64,000 nucleotides of DNA from Diploscapter coronatus. Taxonomy: Eukaryota; Nematoda; Chromadorea; Rhabditida; Rhabditidae. Location: positions 26,055,249 to 26,119,248 of the forward strand of contig OZ038423.1 in NCBI GenBank assembly GCA_964036155.1. Direction: 5' to 3'. The notes beneath the pieces are model-generated. The model saw nothing but the letters and a program-made list of their open reading frames with translations, ran no database searches and was not told the origin of the DNA. The stretch's first letter is position 1, and every line of letters starts with the position of its first letter. The translations under genes were made by a program, and so were the position numbers. Below are positions 25,599 to 37,535 of the stretch, in pieces.

Positions 25599-26714
25599 AT
25601 GGCGGCTCCAGCGAACTCTGAAGGCCTTCGCAAACGACGCCCATCGTTGTCGGATGTAAGATAAGATTTTTTATTAATTAATCTCAAATTTAAGAAATAG
25701 GCTCATGACTCTCACAAACTTTAGGAGTATTCCTATTTTAGGGGTCTTTTATTTTTTTAATTTCCTTTGTCATTATTGAGGATTGTACATTTCAAAATAA
25801 TAAACATGACATCGTAACACAAAGTAAAGAAAGGAAGGGTGCGTTTTTCCATTTCTATCTTAGCATGTTTGTAGCTTACAAGATTTCATTTTTTATCTAT
25901 TGATTTTCTTCAGAGCGATGAGGACTACGGTACGGACGACTCGAGTGATGAGAAGGAGATGCAAAACATCGTCAAGGACATCGAGTCCGACAAACTCAAA
26001 CAAGAAACGCTGCCTGACAGCAGATGGACGTAAGATTTTTAAAATTACCATCAGAGTTGCGCCGTATATAATCTGAGTTTCAATTCATAGATACAGCCAG
26101 TGATTTAATGACGTATAAAATCTGGGTTAAACATGATGTCTATTCCTCTTCATATGATATTTCAGAAAGATGAAATCGACCATGAAGCAGTGGGGTGAGA
26201 CGAGCTCTTGCCATGGAATTCCCCATATGGCGCAGGCTCATACTGTAATTTTTATGATATTTAATAAGACTAGAATGTTTCCGAATTTAGTCGATTTTAG
26301 ATTATCGCTGTGATCGTCTGGGCTATCATTTTATTCTTCTGCGCTTGCGGATTCGTATATTTGTTCTCAGATACTTTACTAACATATTTGGCTTTTGGAA
26401 AATTGGTCCAATTAAATGTACGTTTTTTTAATAAAGTTCTGTGTCTTTATTCAACAAAATAGTTGAAAGACAAGCATATTCTTAAAAGAGCTTGGATTTA
26501 AGCCAAATTTAAATAATTAAATTTGAGTTCGCTATGGAGTCCTCTAACTTCCCCTCGATTACGTTCTGCAACATCAACCCGTACAAATTGAGCGAAATCA
26601 AGAAGATCCCTGAGTTGGCTGCCTTGGTATTTCATTTTTATCTTTAAATTTTAATTTAACCTAATTTAGCTGACTGTCTACGAATCGTCAGCCAATGGAA
26701 CTTTGACTTCATAG
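25599..26714 (+). pseudogene. Truncated DEG/ENaC sodium-channel subunit (N-terminal part only)
   Basis: Six exons give only about 170 residues. The cytoplasmic N terminus is acidic (SDEDYGTDDSSDEKEM) and carries the family's gating His-Gly motif in SCHGIPHMAQAHT. It is followed by a first membrane helix (IIAVIVWAIILFFCACGFVY) and the post-TM1 signature FPSITFCNINPYK. A stop comes 14 codons into the next exon (TAG 26712-26714), and a polyadenylation-type AATAAA follows near 26773. The Cys-rich extracellular domain, pore helix and second membrane segment are absent, and the next gene starts 490 nt on. Full-length family members have about 550-1000 residues and two membrane helices. It cannot form a normal pore by itself. 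It may be a decaying copy or an expressed regulatory fragment; every surviving exon is open and in phase. The acceptor before the last-but-one exon (AATTTGAG) is poor. Confidence 0.7.
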
Positions 26715-27195
26715 ATACAAATGGGAGACTTTGTTTTAAAACATTTGTAAAATGATATATTTCTAATATTGTGAATAAATATATTTATCGACAGTGTTTA
26801 ATTATTTTCTCGTAACTAAATTACAAGGAAATATTTTTTCTTGATAACAATTCATTTATCAAAGACCATCCATTAAAAATTTAATTATCATTGATGTTTT
26901 CTGCCGATCTCCGGAGTCGTTCCTATTTTTCGTGAATAGGAGTGTTTACTGATAGCGAATTAGAAACATAAAATGAATGAACGACCAAATGCGAAAAACT
27001 CACTCGTACCACCACCATATCACCCTATTTTCGCACCATATCACATTTGTGCGACGCTATTAATTCCGGAAAAACCTGCAAGACGACATTTTTATCTTTC
27101 CAAAACTTTTCTTCGAAATTCCATTATTCACCTGTGAAACTGAATTTAACCCTCTTAAAAGCATTCTATAGATCCTAACATTATTCTAAATTCAG
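26715..27195. other. Intergenic: 3' end of channel fragment and promoter of elongase
   Basis: AT-rich 480 nt with AATAAA near 26773, an ACTGATAG GATA-type word at 26948-26955, and an acceptor TTCAG at 27195 just ahead of the elongase start. I searched it for missing channel exons and found none. Confidence 0.5.
26948..26955 (+). promoter_or_regulatory. GATA-type site upstream of first elongase
   Basis: ACTGATAG, 256 nt before the ELO-6-like start codon. ACTGATA words are the extended GATA sites typical of intestinally expressed nematode genes, which suits a fatty-acid elongase. Function is inferred. Confidence 0.3.
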
Positions 27196-27203
27196 ATAAT
27201 AAA

Positions 27204-28623
27204 ATGAAGTCCACCTTTCTCTCCCTTGCTACACGACCATTTTCGTTCGATTATGATGAAGCTAAAGCATATACGTAAGCTATTAGCTCTCAATTGTTAT
27301 AATTACAAATTAAATTACCTTAATTATCTCCAGGGACACTGTAAGATGGCCTGCTTTCTTGTATTCCCTTGCCTACGTCGTCGTGATTTTCTCTATCAAA
27401 GCGTACATGTCTCAGAGAAAGCCCTATGAGGTAATCATCTATTTATAACCACCCAATTATCTATTTAGCTATCCTACTTTTCAGCTAACGCGAGCGTTAA
27501 ATTTCTGGAATGCTTGGCTAGCGATTTTTTCAACGGCTGGAGGAATAGTTACCGGATTAGGACTTCTGAATCAAATTTATCAAGGAGGATTTGTTTGTAA
27601 GGCTGTTAATTGATTTTAAAACGTGTCAAATTAGCAATTATTTTTCAAAATTAACAGTCATCCAAAAATTTAGCGTCTTATACTCATGCTGGTGGTTATT
27701 TCCGAGGAATTTGCGGTTATTTTACTTGGATGTTCGTGATGAGTAAAATGGCCGAATTCGGGGACACGATTTTGATCGTTTTGAGGAAAAAGCCCCTGAT
27801 TTTCTTGCACTGGTAATAAAAATAATAAAAATATTATGACATTTAATAATTTATTTTATTTTTAAAGGCTAGCATGTTTAACATAACTATTTTAGCTATT
27901 TGATGAAGGATAGAATTATGAATTTTAATTCGAATAAATTATTGGACTATTGTATAATAATTTGAGTGAAACTTAGGTATCATCACGTTTTGACGATGAA
28001 TTACGCGATAATTTCCTATTCCTGCGACATGGGATTCAACTCTTGGATCGTTTGGATGAATTTTTCGGTGCACTCGATTATGTATGGGTAAGTCAAGTTT
28101 GAAAATATAAGAAAATCGATAATAAAAAAGTGCATCTGAGGTATTAATTCGAAATGTTGTAATGCAATAATATAATTGCCCTGAAAAACAATCACTTTTC
28201 AGATACTACATGCTCCGCTCTATGGGCATTAAAGTGCCTGCTTGGGTCGCTCAGAATATCACTACTATGCAGGTACTGAATATATTTAATTTTAATTCAT
28301 TTTTTATTTAAGTTGCTCCAATTCCTAATAACCCTCGCGATTTTGTTCCACGTTTGGTATCTGCAAGCTACGGGAGTGAAAGTCGATTCGGACACTACTA
28401 TGTATTGGTAAGAATTATCCAAATTTAAGCTTGAGCAGGGTTCTAATGGCCCGTTTAGAACCCTGAACTTGAGTATATTTATAACTCCACTACTAATCTT
28501 AGGTTCTGCCTTATTATGGAGCTCTCATATGTGGCTTTATTTGCCAATTTCTACTATCATTCTTACGTTAAAGCGGGTGGCAAGAAGTACAATGCTGAAA
28601 AGAAACCAGTCAAATCTGAATAA
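27204..28623 (+). CDS. elo-6: ELO-family fatty-acid elongase, ELO-6-like
   Basis: Catalyses the first, rate-limiting condensation of fatty-acid elongation in the ER membrane. In C. elegans ELO-6, with ELO-5, makes iso-branched C15/C17 fatty acids. The exons encode about 270 residues with seven hydrophobic segments. The early motif RKPYELTRALNFWNAWLAIF is followed by MSKMAEFGDTILIVLRKK, the histidine box FLHWYHHVLTMNYA, the segment NFSVHSIMYGYYMLR, and a Lys-rich ER-type tail (KKYNAEKKPVKSE). These agree more closely with ELO-6 than with other worm elongases, judged from memory. An AATAAA at about 28660 follows the stop. The start at 27204 lies 8 nt after an acceptor. Confidence 0.88.
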
Positions 28624-28903
28624 TAGCTTTATTTATCTATTGTCGTAGTTTTTGTGCAAAATAAATGTTTTTTTAATGAAAATGTAGTATGAAATGTATC
28701 TCAGAAATAACAAAACTTAAAAATATTACAATTTGTCTTTGGCAAGAAAATCATCCTTCATCTATGCAATAATCTCTAGTCCTCGTTATTTTCGAAATTT
28801 GCAGAAAAGATTAAAAAATATCATTGAGCAACATTAAAGATCACTAAAAGCTCCGTTATCGCAGAAGTGATATAATAATCTTTAGAGGTTCGGGAGATTC
28901 GTT

Positions 28904-28911
28904 TTATCAGT
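28904..28911 (-). promoter_or_regulatory. GATA-type site upstream of second elongase
   Basis: TTATCAGT on the plus strand, ACTGATAA on the minus strand, 262 nt before the second elongase start. It is the exact extended GATA word, and its position matches the site before the first elongase, suggesting shared intestinal control. Binding is inferred. Confidence 0.35.
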
Positions 28912-29172
28912 GTTTTTACTATGTCTTGAATGCAGAATTATCATCTCATGCCACGATAAAATATGGTGTGATTGCGAATGAAATTCACATGAAAATATCA
29001 CTTTCCTGATCATGACACTTTTATAACTCCATATTCTGTGGAGGCTTTCTGGTATTGTCTCACTCCACTTTTCCTGTTTGTTTTAGCCGTTCTATTTTCG
29101 AATTTAAATACCCATCATATTATTTAATCGTTCATTTTTCAAGCTACCCAATATTCTTTTTTAATTTAAAAC

Positions 29173-30954
29173 ATGGATCTCCTAATTCCGACAAATTTTA
29201 ACTATGAAAGAGCCAAACTGTATGCGGGTGAATTGGAATCATTCAGTTTAAAGGTGATTTAAATATTTTTAAACTTATTTTAATTTTAATTTCAATTCAG
29301 CTGGCCGTCGGGTATATGATCACCATCTTCTCGATGAAATACCTTATGCGTGACCGAAAACCCTTCGAATTAACCCGCTACTTGAACATTTGGAACGGAA
29401 TTTTGGCAGTTTTCTCGTTACTTGGATTTCTGTTCACTTTTCCTACGCTGTTATCGGTTATTTATAGTCGAGGATTGACGGGTAAATTTAAAATTTTCAA
29501 GGTCTTATTTAATAGCTCAAATATTCACAGATTTCAAGGCTAATTTCACTATCTTTTGCCAAAACATTATGGAGAAAATTCCTTAAAACTTTCAGCTTTC
29601 AAAGACTCATTGAGTGAAACAGAAGCAATATCTAAAATTTTAAATAATTTTAGACTCCTACGCCAAAATAACTGAACTTCAAAGAAATCAGCTTTCTGGC
29701 TACTGGGTATACTTGTGGGTTCTCTCGAAAATCCCTGAATTGGTGGACACGATTTTCATCGTACTGCGAAAACGACCGCTGATTTTCATGCATTGGTATT
29801 GTTCTTATAATTTCCAAAAAAACATTCTTTGGAAAGTTCGTCTATTTTTTAAATAAATTATTGTTAAAAGAACGTGAAAATTGAGTGAGTTTTCAACGAA
29901 TTTAAAAATATGCTAATTTTCAGGTACCACCACGCTTTGACTGGATATTACGCGTTAGTTTGCTATCATGAAGAGGACGCCCACATGGTCTGGGTGGTTT
30001 GGATGAATTACGCGGTTCATGCTGCTATGTATAGGTAATTGTTTATATTGTCGATGGCCGATAACTTGAGACGAAATAAAAGGAGAACGTTTATTTCTCC
30101 CCCTACTTTGAGCCCAAGAATGCGCAGACAGACGGCATTTGCTCATTGGACGGTCACTTTTATTTTTCTTCCTTCTTTCATAAAAATTAACGGAACTTTC
30201 GCTACAATCACTTAGCCGTTATTTTCCTCTATCGATAATGATAAACATTGATTGAATAATTATCGATAATAATTGCCCTTAAACACACGAAAAACGCGAA
30301 GAAAATAAATTATTGAAAGGCGAGCAAATGCTCGTCTCTGCGCGCATTTTGTGGATCACAGGAGGGGGAGAAGGAAACTCCCTCTGTATTTTGCCTCAAA
30401 TAATCAGTCATTCACAATAACAAATAGCTATTTTCAACATAATTACCAATTTCTGGTATATTGTTGTTAATTCTCACTAATGTTGTGTTAATTTTCAGCT
30501 ACTACCTTCTCCGTTCGTTGGGCGTCAAGGTTTCCCCAGTCATTGCTCAAGCCATCACAACTAGTCAGATGATTCAAGTTTGTTAAAAAACGCTTCGAAG
30601 GATTATGCTATTTTTTTAGTTCTTAATTGCAATCGCGGCCCAGTTACATGTCGCGTACCTTCAGTTTAATTCGGCTGAAAAATACGCTGTGTCACTCCGA
30701 GGATGGGTTATTGGATTCGTAATGTTGACGACTTACTTCTACCTTTGGGTCCAGTAAGTCAAAACTTACGATTATTTTATAAAATTGATCCGGCTAATTT
30801 ATCCAATATCCTAAAAGAAGGAAATTATGATTTAAAAAACAAGCAAATTTTATTCTAAAAATAATTTAGGTTCTACAAGGAGTCTTATATCAACAGAGGC
30901 GGAAAGAAATACGTTGCGCACAAAGAAAAATCTCCTGTTAAAAAGTCCGATTGA
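29173..30954 (+). CDS. elo-5: ELO-family fatty-acid elongase, ELO-5-like
   Basis: Second elongase of the tandem pair. It starts [17 protein letters not shown], followed by [35 protein letters not shown], the catalytic box [35 protein letters not shown] and the Lys-rich tail [18 protein letters not shown]. The length is about 270 residues with the normal multi-pass profile. It differs from the neighbour at many positions in the first half, so the duplication is old. The ELO-5-like features ([22 protein letters not shown]) are recalled from the C. elegans protein. The neighbouring order (ELO-6-like then ELO-5-like, same strand) recalls the adjacent elo-5/elo-6 genes of C. elegans. The intron between about 30034 and 30498 carries an inverted-repeat element. 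Confidence 0.86.
30061..30404. repeat. MITE-like inverted repeat in elongase intron
   Basis: The left arm (30061-30145) and right arm (30321-30404) are imperfect reverse complements over about 85 nt: TTGAGACGAAATA pairs with TTGAGGCAAAATA, and TTTCTCCCCCT, AATGCGC and GCATTTGCTC recur in the same order. The centre is about 175 nt of AT-rich sequence with palindromic ATCGATAAT/ATTATCGATAAT words. There is no coding capacity, and it lies within an intron of the ELO-5-like gene. Confidence 0.65.
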
Positions 30955-31854
30955 TTCAATTTTCTGACGTAATTATAATATTAGGGTAAATAAATCGATG
31001 TGCAAAACAATGTTTCGCTCCCTTAAAATTCATGATTTCATATTAAACACCGGCCAACATATAATTTTCACCAATTTTTACATAATGAGGTGTGCCTCTC
31101 GCTGTAAAATGTTGCCTAAATGCTACCTTTCCTTCGGAGTATATTTTAGTCATTCGTAATTAAGTCTGAGCTTATCTCGGCCGTTTTCTTGGGTCTATCC
31201 ATTACCATATAAAATGAATTTAAATTCTTAATTAGCAGGTTAGCACCATTGCACCTGGAGTTTGAATTCTGAAAAATATAAGATTTGAAAATAGGAACTA
31301 AGATTTCGATTTCTGTGGTTTTGAATTCTGAAAATGCCAAAAATCTGATAAGGCAGTATCTCAAAATTTTAATCTAACTTACCGAAGCCGATTAATTTCT
31401 CATTTCACATGATTTTGAGTAATCAGACGTAGTCGAGCTTGAATAACATATTCGTTTTTAATTTGAGATTTATGAGCCGTAAACTTCCCTTTCATATATT
31501 TTGAAGTATCCCTTATAAAACTGTCCATATAATGTTTAAATCCCGCGACCTTCAAGCGGAAATAATTTGCAAATAGATTCAGTGCGCTTTCCTTGATATC
31601 ATTGAAATTCTTTAACTTTTCTCGGCTCTAGAAACTTCAAGTTAGATTTTGAGTAGGCCTGCAGAGGACGATCATTAGAAGTATTTTGTACTCTAATCCA
31701 ATACACTTCCTTAACTATTTCTATTTATAGCTTGCAAATTATAAAAATTCTTCTCCAAGCGTGGTAGCGTAAGAACTAGAATTTCGTTATTTTGACCTAT
31801 TGCTATATTTCTTCGTCTAGCGAAACTATTTCTTAAATCGGATTTTGGGAGAAA
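30955..31854. other. Intergenic spacer
   Basis: About 900 nt, AT-rich. AATAAA near 30988 ends the elongase transcript. I see no other gene. A short acceptor-like TCGTCTAG near 31820 may receive the leader for the chemoreceptor. Confidence 0.45.
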
Positions 31855-34272
31855 ATGTCTTCTTCAGACATGCCCCTATCATTATGTCCCACGTTTCCTA
31901 AAATATCCTCGCATTTGGACATCGACGTTAAATTCACTTTTATCGTTGAATTTGTTTTATTAACCCTACCGATATTATTCACGATATTTGGTATTTACCT
32001 AGCTCTACGGGTACCGGTGAGTTTGAAATTACATTTTAGAAAAAAATAGCTGATATTTAATGCTTAGAAGATCTCATATAATTTTTCATATATTTTATAA
32101 GATGTTTAAAATTTGAATTTGAATTTTTTTCATGAAAATGGCATTATTTCAGATAGCCCATCGCAACATGTGCATCTTATTCGCTATTATTCTGATGCAA
32201 TGGTTTGAATTATATCTGTCTAGATTAGTTTTGCTGGCTTTTGACTCAGGATTGATCACTGTAACAGGAGGTTTATTCTAAATATGAATTATTTTTCAAA
32301 TTCTGAAATTTCAGGAAATATCCACTTTATGCAATGGGCCTTATTCTTTCGGATGCACTATTTGCTATCCACCGTTTATTACGTGCCTATGGTTATGATC
32401 GAGCGAGCATGCGCTTCGAAGTTCTTGAAGTAATTTTATTTAATTCTGAATTTTAAGATATTGATTTGCTTGAAAATTCCCCTCATTATTGATAAACTAT
32501 AAGTAAAACACTCATTCTCGAAGGTGTAAAGGAAGATATTTATTATGGCTTAGAATCTATTATCGAAGTTTAAAATTTGTTTTAGGAACTACGAAAGAAC
32601 GAAAAGGTCCTATATTTGGCGGCTAGCATTCATATTTCATCTAATCATATCAACTTTATCAACGATGTCAGTTTTCTTCATGATAGTCAACGTTACAGTG
32701 ACTTTCATCGTGGTTTTCATCATGAATGGAGTATCTTTGGCGGTATTTATCTAATTTTTAGTTAAATTAAAAGCAGTTGAATTTCAGATTTACATATTTA
32801 TTCTGTACTACAACAAAAGGGAACTGAAGAAGTTCGATGAAAGAAACAAAGAATTCCAATATTCTTTGAGCATCCGATTTCAACTTAAGGAGAATATTCA
32901 TACCTTAACTGTAAATACATTTAAAACTATTTTAATTTGTTGGGTTGGCGCATAATTTCGGAGAGTAGTCCAATAATTTTCTTTGTATCTAACGAATCCA
33001 AATGGGTTTCTGTTCTGTCATCATTAGCGTATTGGCTTCCTCATGGTATGGACTCAAGAATCCGTCACTTCGCTTATTACGCGTAAACGCCATACAACGC
33101 GAATCTGACTTTTAGGGGCCGAAACAAAGGCTCATTTCTTGTTACAGTACAAAATTTTCCTGCCAAGTGTTATACTATATTGAAGCATTGCATAAGTAAG
33201 TACTCTACGATAATATGAAAATTTTGAAATCAATCGCACCAGTCCGCATTTTGCGCGTAACATTATCCAAAAATCCAATATAGTGATATTTTAGCAAATC
33301 GAATGCAGAATTTTTCGGAGTGAAAATTTTTGCATAGCCGCTTCACAACGGTTGCTCAGAATTCAATGGCGAGTTGCATGCTATTCAACTTGACCCGGTT
33401 CGACCACTTTCAAAAGTTCGATTTTTCGCGTAAGGGGACCATTATGCGAAAGCTTGTCACTTCACGCGTATATTAGGTGAAGCCGCGAATTTTGATATAT
33501 AGCATGTGAACGCCTATACGTTAACGGTATTAATACCGAAAGCCCAATTTGGATTCGTCAAATACAAGTAAAATTCTTATGCCCGCTACGAACTTATGGA
33601 CCAACCCAATAGTAATTTAATTTCAGCTGACCAGAAACGTAACAATATGCGCTATTGCCTTAATAACTTTCGTTGTAATATTATTGATAATTTCCGTACT
33701 TTTTCCAATGTTGGACGACATTCAAAAGATGCTGGTTTGTTATGGAGCAGAGCTACTAACATTATTGTAGGACCATTTTAATTTTGACCTAAAGAGGAAT
33801 AACGAATGATTAAATATAATCGCAAATGGATATTTTATCAAAGACTAGATTTCTGGGAGAATATCTTCAGTGAGATATGGGTTAAATTGAAATAGAAAAG
33901 TTGGCATAAGTTTGAATGCAAAAAGTCTAGCTATAACTAGAAATGCTGAAAAAGATATATTTATAGCTTAAAACGGAATCTTGAACTAAGATACAAAGAT
34001 AGTTTATCTAAAACTTGAATTTGTAATAATTTCCATTCAGTAATCCAATCGTAGTCGTTTCCGCCGCAATAATTTCCATTCGGGGTTGGCGCGATGCGAC
34101 TTCCTCTATTTTCCTCGGGAAATGGTTCAGTTTCCTGCCCTGCTGCCCTAGTCAGGTCGATCGGAAGATTTCCTACGAACTTCGAATGAAAATGCACATT
34201 TTGGACCTCCAAAAGGCTTCCGACGTATATTTCGCCATGTTTGACAAGGACTGCCAGAGGATTTCAATTTAA
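31855..34272 (+). CDS. Serpentine chemoreceptor, class E (SRE-like)
   Basis: Seven-pass G-protein-coupled receptor of the nematode SRE family, probably a sensory-neuron chemoreceptor. Seven exons (31855-32016, 32153-32270, 32315-32429, 32586-32742, 32788-32910, 33627-33766, 34041-34272) give 348 residues in perfect phase. Class marks include IERACASKFLKNYERTKRSY after TM3, the intracellular YSLSIRFQLKENIHTL, and the TM7 signature NPIVVVSAAIISIRGWRD. The intron 32911-33626 is unusually long because it holds a transposon-like element. It is the only chemoreceptor in the window, although these genes usually occur in clusters. The gene appears intact; no stop or frameshift is seen. SRA, SRB and SRAB classes were considered, but the ERxxAS…NYE and RFQLKEN blocks fit SRE best. 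Confidence 0.85.
32984..33567. mobile_element. Non-autonomous inverted-repeat transposon in chemoreceptor intron
   Basis: The left end from 32984 (TGTATCTAACGAATCCAAAT) and the reverse complement of the right end at about 33536-33567 (TGTATTTGACGAATCCAAAT) share a terminal repeat of about 30 nt with few mismatches. The 580-nt interior is richer in CG words (CGCGTAA, GCGTATA, TTCGCG) than the flanks and has no transposase frame. Just outside the left end lies TTGGGTTGGCGCA, which resembles a mariner terminus but has no visible partner. Confidence 0.6.
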
Positions 34273-34943
34273 AGAAATTAGTATAAATATAAACCTGTAA
34301 ATATGTGTCAGTTCTAACTTTTAGTGGCCATTTTTCGAATAGATAAATAGAATGATGGACTTCACTGGTAAATGTTACTATTTAGATAGATAAGCTAATT
34401 TATGAATAAATGAAAAATACGGTTTTGTTCAAGTTTATTAATCAAGAAGATTACAAATGTTTTAATGTACATAGATTTCTAGATTTTAATAAATTCAATA
34501 ACTTTATTAATTTCTCAAAACAAATGAAATTCTGTCACAGAAGAAACACCAATGGTTTTCAACTTTTAAGCGTTCATAAATAGTCTTAGAAAATGAACTA
34601 ATAGGAAGGCACAATCAATAAAATTAGTTTTTTTTTATTTAAAATAGAACAAAATGGCAGTTTAGAATGGCATGGTTGGTGATGAGACTTGAACAGATTA
34701 GTTTAATTTTTGTTCTTGAAATATAAAAAGTGGGAATTTTTAGAACTTCGTTTGAAATAAATTCTCACTCTTCTAAAAATAATGATAAGTTATCACTAGA
34801 AAAACGTTCTTATCTTATCTAAAATGATTGCTTATCGTCGATAAAAATCAATTTTTAATTGGCTAGCTATAGGTCTTGTTGTCGATATTTTTGTTGGTAT
34901 CAACTTAAAGTCAACTCTAGGCCAATTTTAAATCTGACAGATC
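34273..34943. other. Convergent 3' intergenic region
   Basis: About 670 nt between the ends of the plus-strand chemoreceptor and the minus-strand SPARC gene. AT-rich, with several AATAAA/TTTATT words and no coding signal. It should hold both 3' UTRs. Confidence 0.5.
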
Positions 34944-37535
34944 TTAGCACCGTTCCTGGATCTCTCCATCTTTCAACCCCAGGCACTTGCCCCACTCCTT
35001 GATGGAGATGTTTCCGTCGTTGTTGGCGTCGCAGCCCTCGAGGAAGGGCTTGATGCAGGACTCCATCGGGATGACTGGCGCCGTGATCGGGATCAACTCG
35101 TGGTGCGAGACGGCCTGCAATTTTATTTCATTTATAAAATAGTTTATTTTGATTTTTCACATTACACTATGATGAAGTACAGAATTTAATATGGGAAAAC
35201 TTGGGCATAAAATGATGTTGCAAGATTTCTTTTACCATAATTTACGTATGAAGCTCTTTTTGAAGGTCCTAAAAACGGACGAGTTTATGGAAAAGAATTT
35301 GAAAGATTAAATAAGATCCAAATTTTTTAACTTAAAAAACTCATTACAGACTGACCTTGTCATGCGGCTTAGTGTCAAGATCGCAGAACTTCCAGATGAC
35401 GGGGTAGACGTGCTTCTTCTCGTCGTCCTGCTCGGCCTCCTGTAATCGCATTATTTAACGCTTTAAGCTAATAATAGCGTTAACGTTAAATTGTAATTGT
35501 TAACGAATCATAATATTTCATTTTTAAACTAACGATATTTTCAGCGCTTCTTTAAAAATGTTAACAAATCATAGTACTTTAGCTATAACTAAATTGTTAA
35601 TGAATCGAGTACCTGAAGCAGCTCCTCCCACTCCAACTTGTGCAGTTCGCGACGCTTCTTCAGTTCTCGCATCACCTGCAAATTGAATTTTAAATTTAAA
35701 CATAATCTCAAAAGTTTGCATAAAATAGAAATTTCTAGTCTTGTAGTTCAGCATAATTTGAAGTAGATCGTAGAGTTCAGAGTTATACTTGTAGATCGAA
35801 GATTGATTTAGCTAGGTGCTGTAGTTTTTAATTAATGCGGACGCTTAGAGTTAGCATTGGAAGTCAAAATTAACGCATATGATTAGTTAATTTCAAGAAC
35901 CGACCTGGAAGAGCCAATCGGCCATTCTCTCAGGGAACTGGGCCATCAGATCGTCGGTGCACTCCTGCAGCTGTTTGCATTCTCCGAGATATTCGAGGTG
36001 CACCTGAATTCGAATTCCGACTTTAATCAGTGAAATTAAAGGGAAAAACGAAATCTAACCTTAGCGTGAGCCTTCTTCTCGCACTGCTTCGAGCCCTTCT
36101 TGCAGAGACAGCGATCTCTAAATTAAAAAAAAAACATAAAAATTGATCAACTTTTTGCATGACATGATTAAAATTTTCAGCATCATTTCTAATTTTAATT
36201 TAAAATGAAAATTTGGCTGTGTAATAAGGTCAGGATGGAATAAGATTAGGTGAAGTCGAAGTTAAAGTTATGTCATATCAATTTCTCAATGAAATTAATG
36301 TTCATAGCTCAAATATTGGTGATATCAATTTTTACCTGTACAAATCGCAGAGAGAGGCGAACGTTTCGTTGCTGTTGGAGCAGACCTGAAGTAGTGAATT
36401 TACAAACAAAAAATCAATATTTTCTCAGTCCGACCTTATCCATAGGATCTCCATCGAGCTCGGGGCACTTGGAGATGCACTCGCAGGTCGGGTTGCCCTT
36501 CTTGTCGACAATGCACTCCTTGCCCCAGCCACAGGCGTGGTCTTCACACGGGTTCTTCACTTCTTCTGAAAATTCGATATTTTTTGAACGTGCATCTTTT
36601 AAATTTAGCTTTAAAATTATTATTCTACTTTTCTAAAATATAATTTACAATGATGAAGTTCAGTTTTTTTCTGTAGAAAATCCCTTCCTTTGACTATCTA
36701 GATAGAATTCTGATAACTTTTCAGATGAAAAGAAAACTTATTTTAGGACAAAAAAATTATATTCCCCAAAACTTTAAGATTTCTTCCGATATTTAGGATG
36801 AAAATCAAGTTTCTAAGCCAATTTCTCATTCGATTTTTTCATCCATCGATTCATCGGGGGTCATAATTCTTGGGTCCTATTTTCTCCAGTCTAAGCTCGC
36901 TTCTGTTCCTTTCATCCGGGCAGAAGCTGCTCGTCTATGTATATTCCTCTCTCCTTACTTTACACTTTCCTCTTTCTCTAGGTCTCGTGATCCTCCATAC
37001 TATTCTCTGACTTTTTCTCTCTAACCATCTCATTTTCCATACTATTTTTGCTAGTTTCCTCTATATCTCTAAAGAATCAGCGCTATTTCTTCATCCAGAT
37101 CATTCTTCTCAAATCAATGAAGTCTAAGGCTCATATTAACAGAAGAGGCAGAAAACTCGTAAAGTCGGATACGAAAATAAGTGCTATCATGGAGAGGGAT
37201 ATCCAGGAAAAGGGGTTACACGACGTTAAATATTAGAATATAACGTATTTAATAAAAATGAAATTACCCCTGTTAACAGGCTTCTTATCGTCCTTGCTTT
37301 CCTGGTCAATATTCTCCAGCAAATTCTCCAAGTCGTCTAACTCATTTTTCTAAAAATCAAAATTAGCATAATTACAGGGTCTCTAGAATAGCTTTTTGCA
37401 AGTAAATGATACCTGAAAATATCTATCAAAAAATCAGCTATAAGGGGTCCTAAAGATTACAGTAAAACTCACCTTTTTCGCACCGATTATGGTAAGCGAC
37501 AGGAGAAATAGGAAAGCCACGAAAAGAGATCGCAT
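34944..37535 (-). CDS. ost-1: SPARC / osteonectin
   Basis: Secreted, calcium- and collagen-IV-binding basement-membrane glycoprotein. Nine exons give about 265 residues. A signal peptide (MRSLFVAFLFLLSLTIIGA) is followed by a short acidic segment (KNELDDLENLLENIDQ). The follistatin-like domain contains NPCEDHACGWGKECI, CECISKCPELDGDPMDK and NETFASLCDLYRERC, with a likely N-glycosylation site at NET. The extracellular calcium-binding domain has ERMADWLFQVMRELKKRREL and ends with a canonical EF-hand loop, CDANNDGNISIKEWGKC. These blocks are almost identical to C. elegans OST-1. The start at 37535 is the first Met of the signal peptide. The second intron (about 36567-37268) is the longest and contains pyrimidine-rich CATACTATT repeats. 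No defect is seen. Confidence 0.95.

Noticed and set aside
32941..32983. Mariner-like terminus TTGGGTTGGCGCA
   Set aside because: No inverted partner or transposase found nearby, so not called as a separate element.
33390..33420. GGTTCGA word resembling a tRNA B box
   Set aside because: No matching A box, acceptor stem or anticodon arm around it; other GGTTCGA words in the window fail in the same way. No tRNA gene supported.
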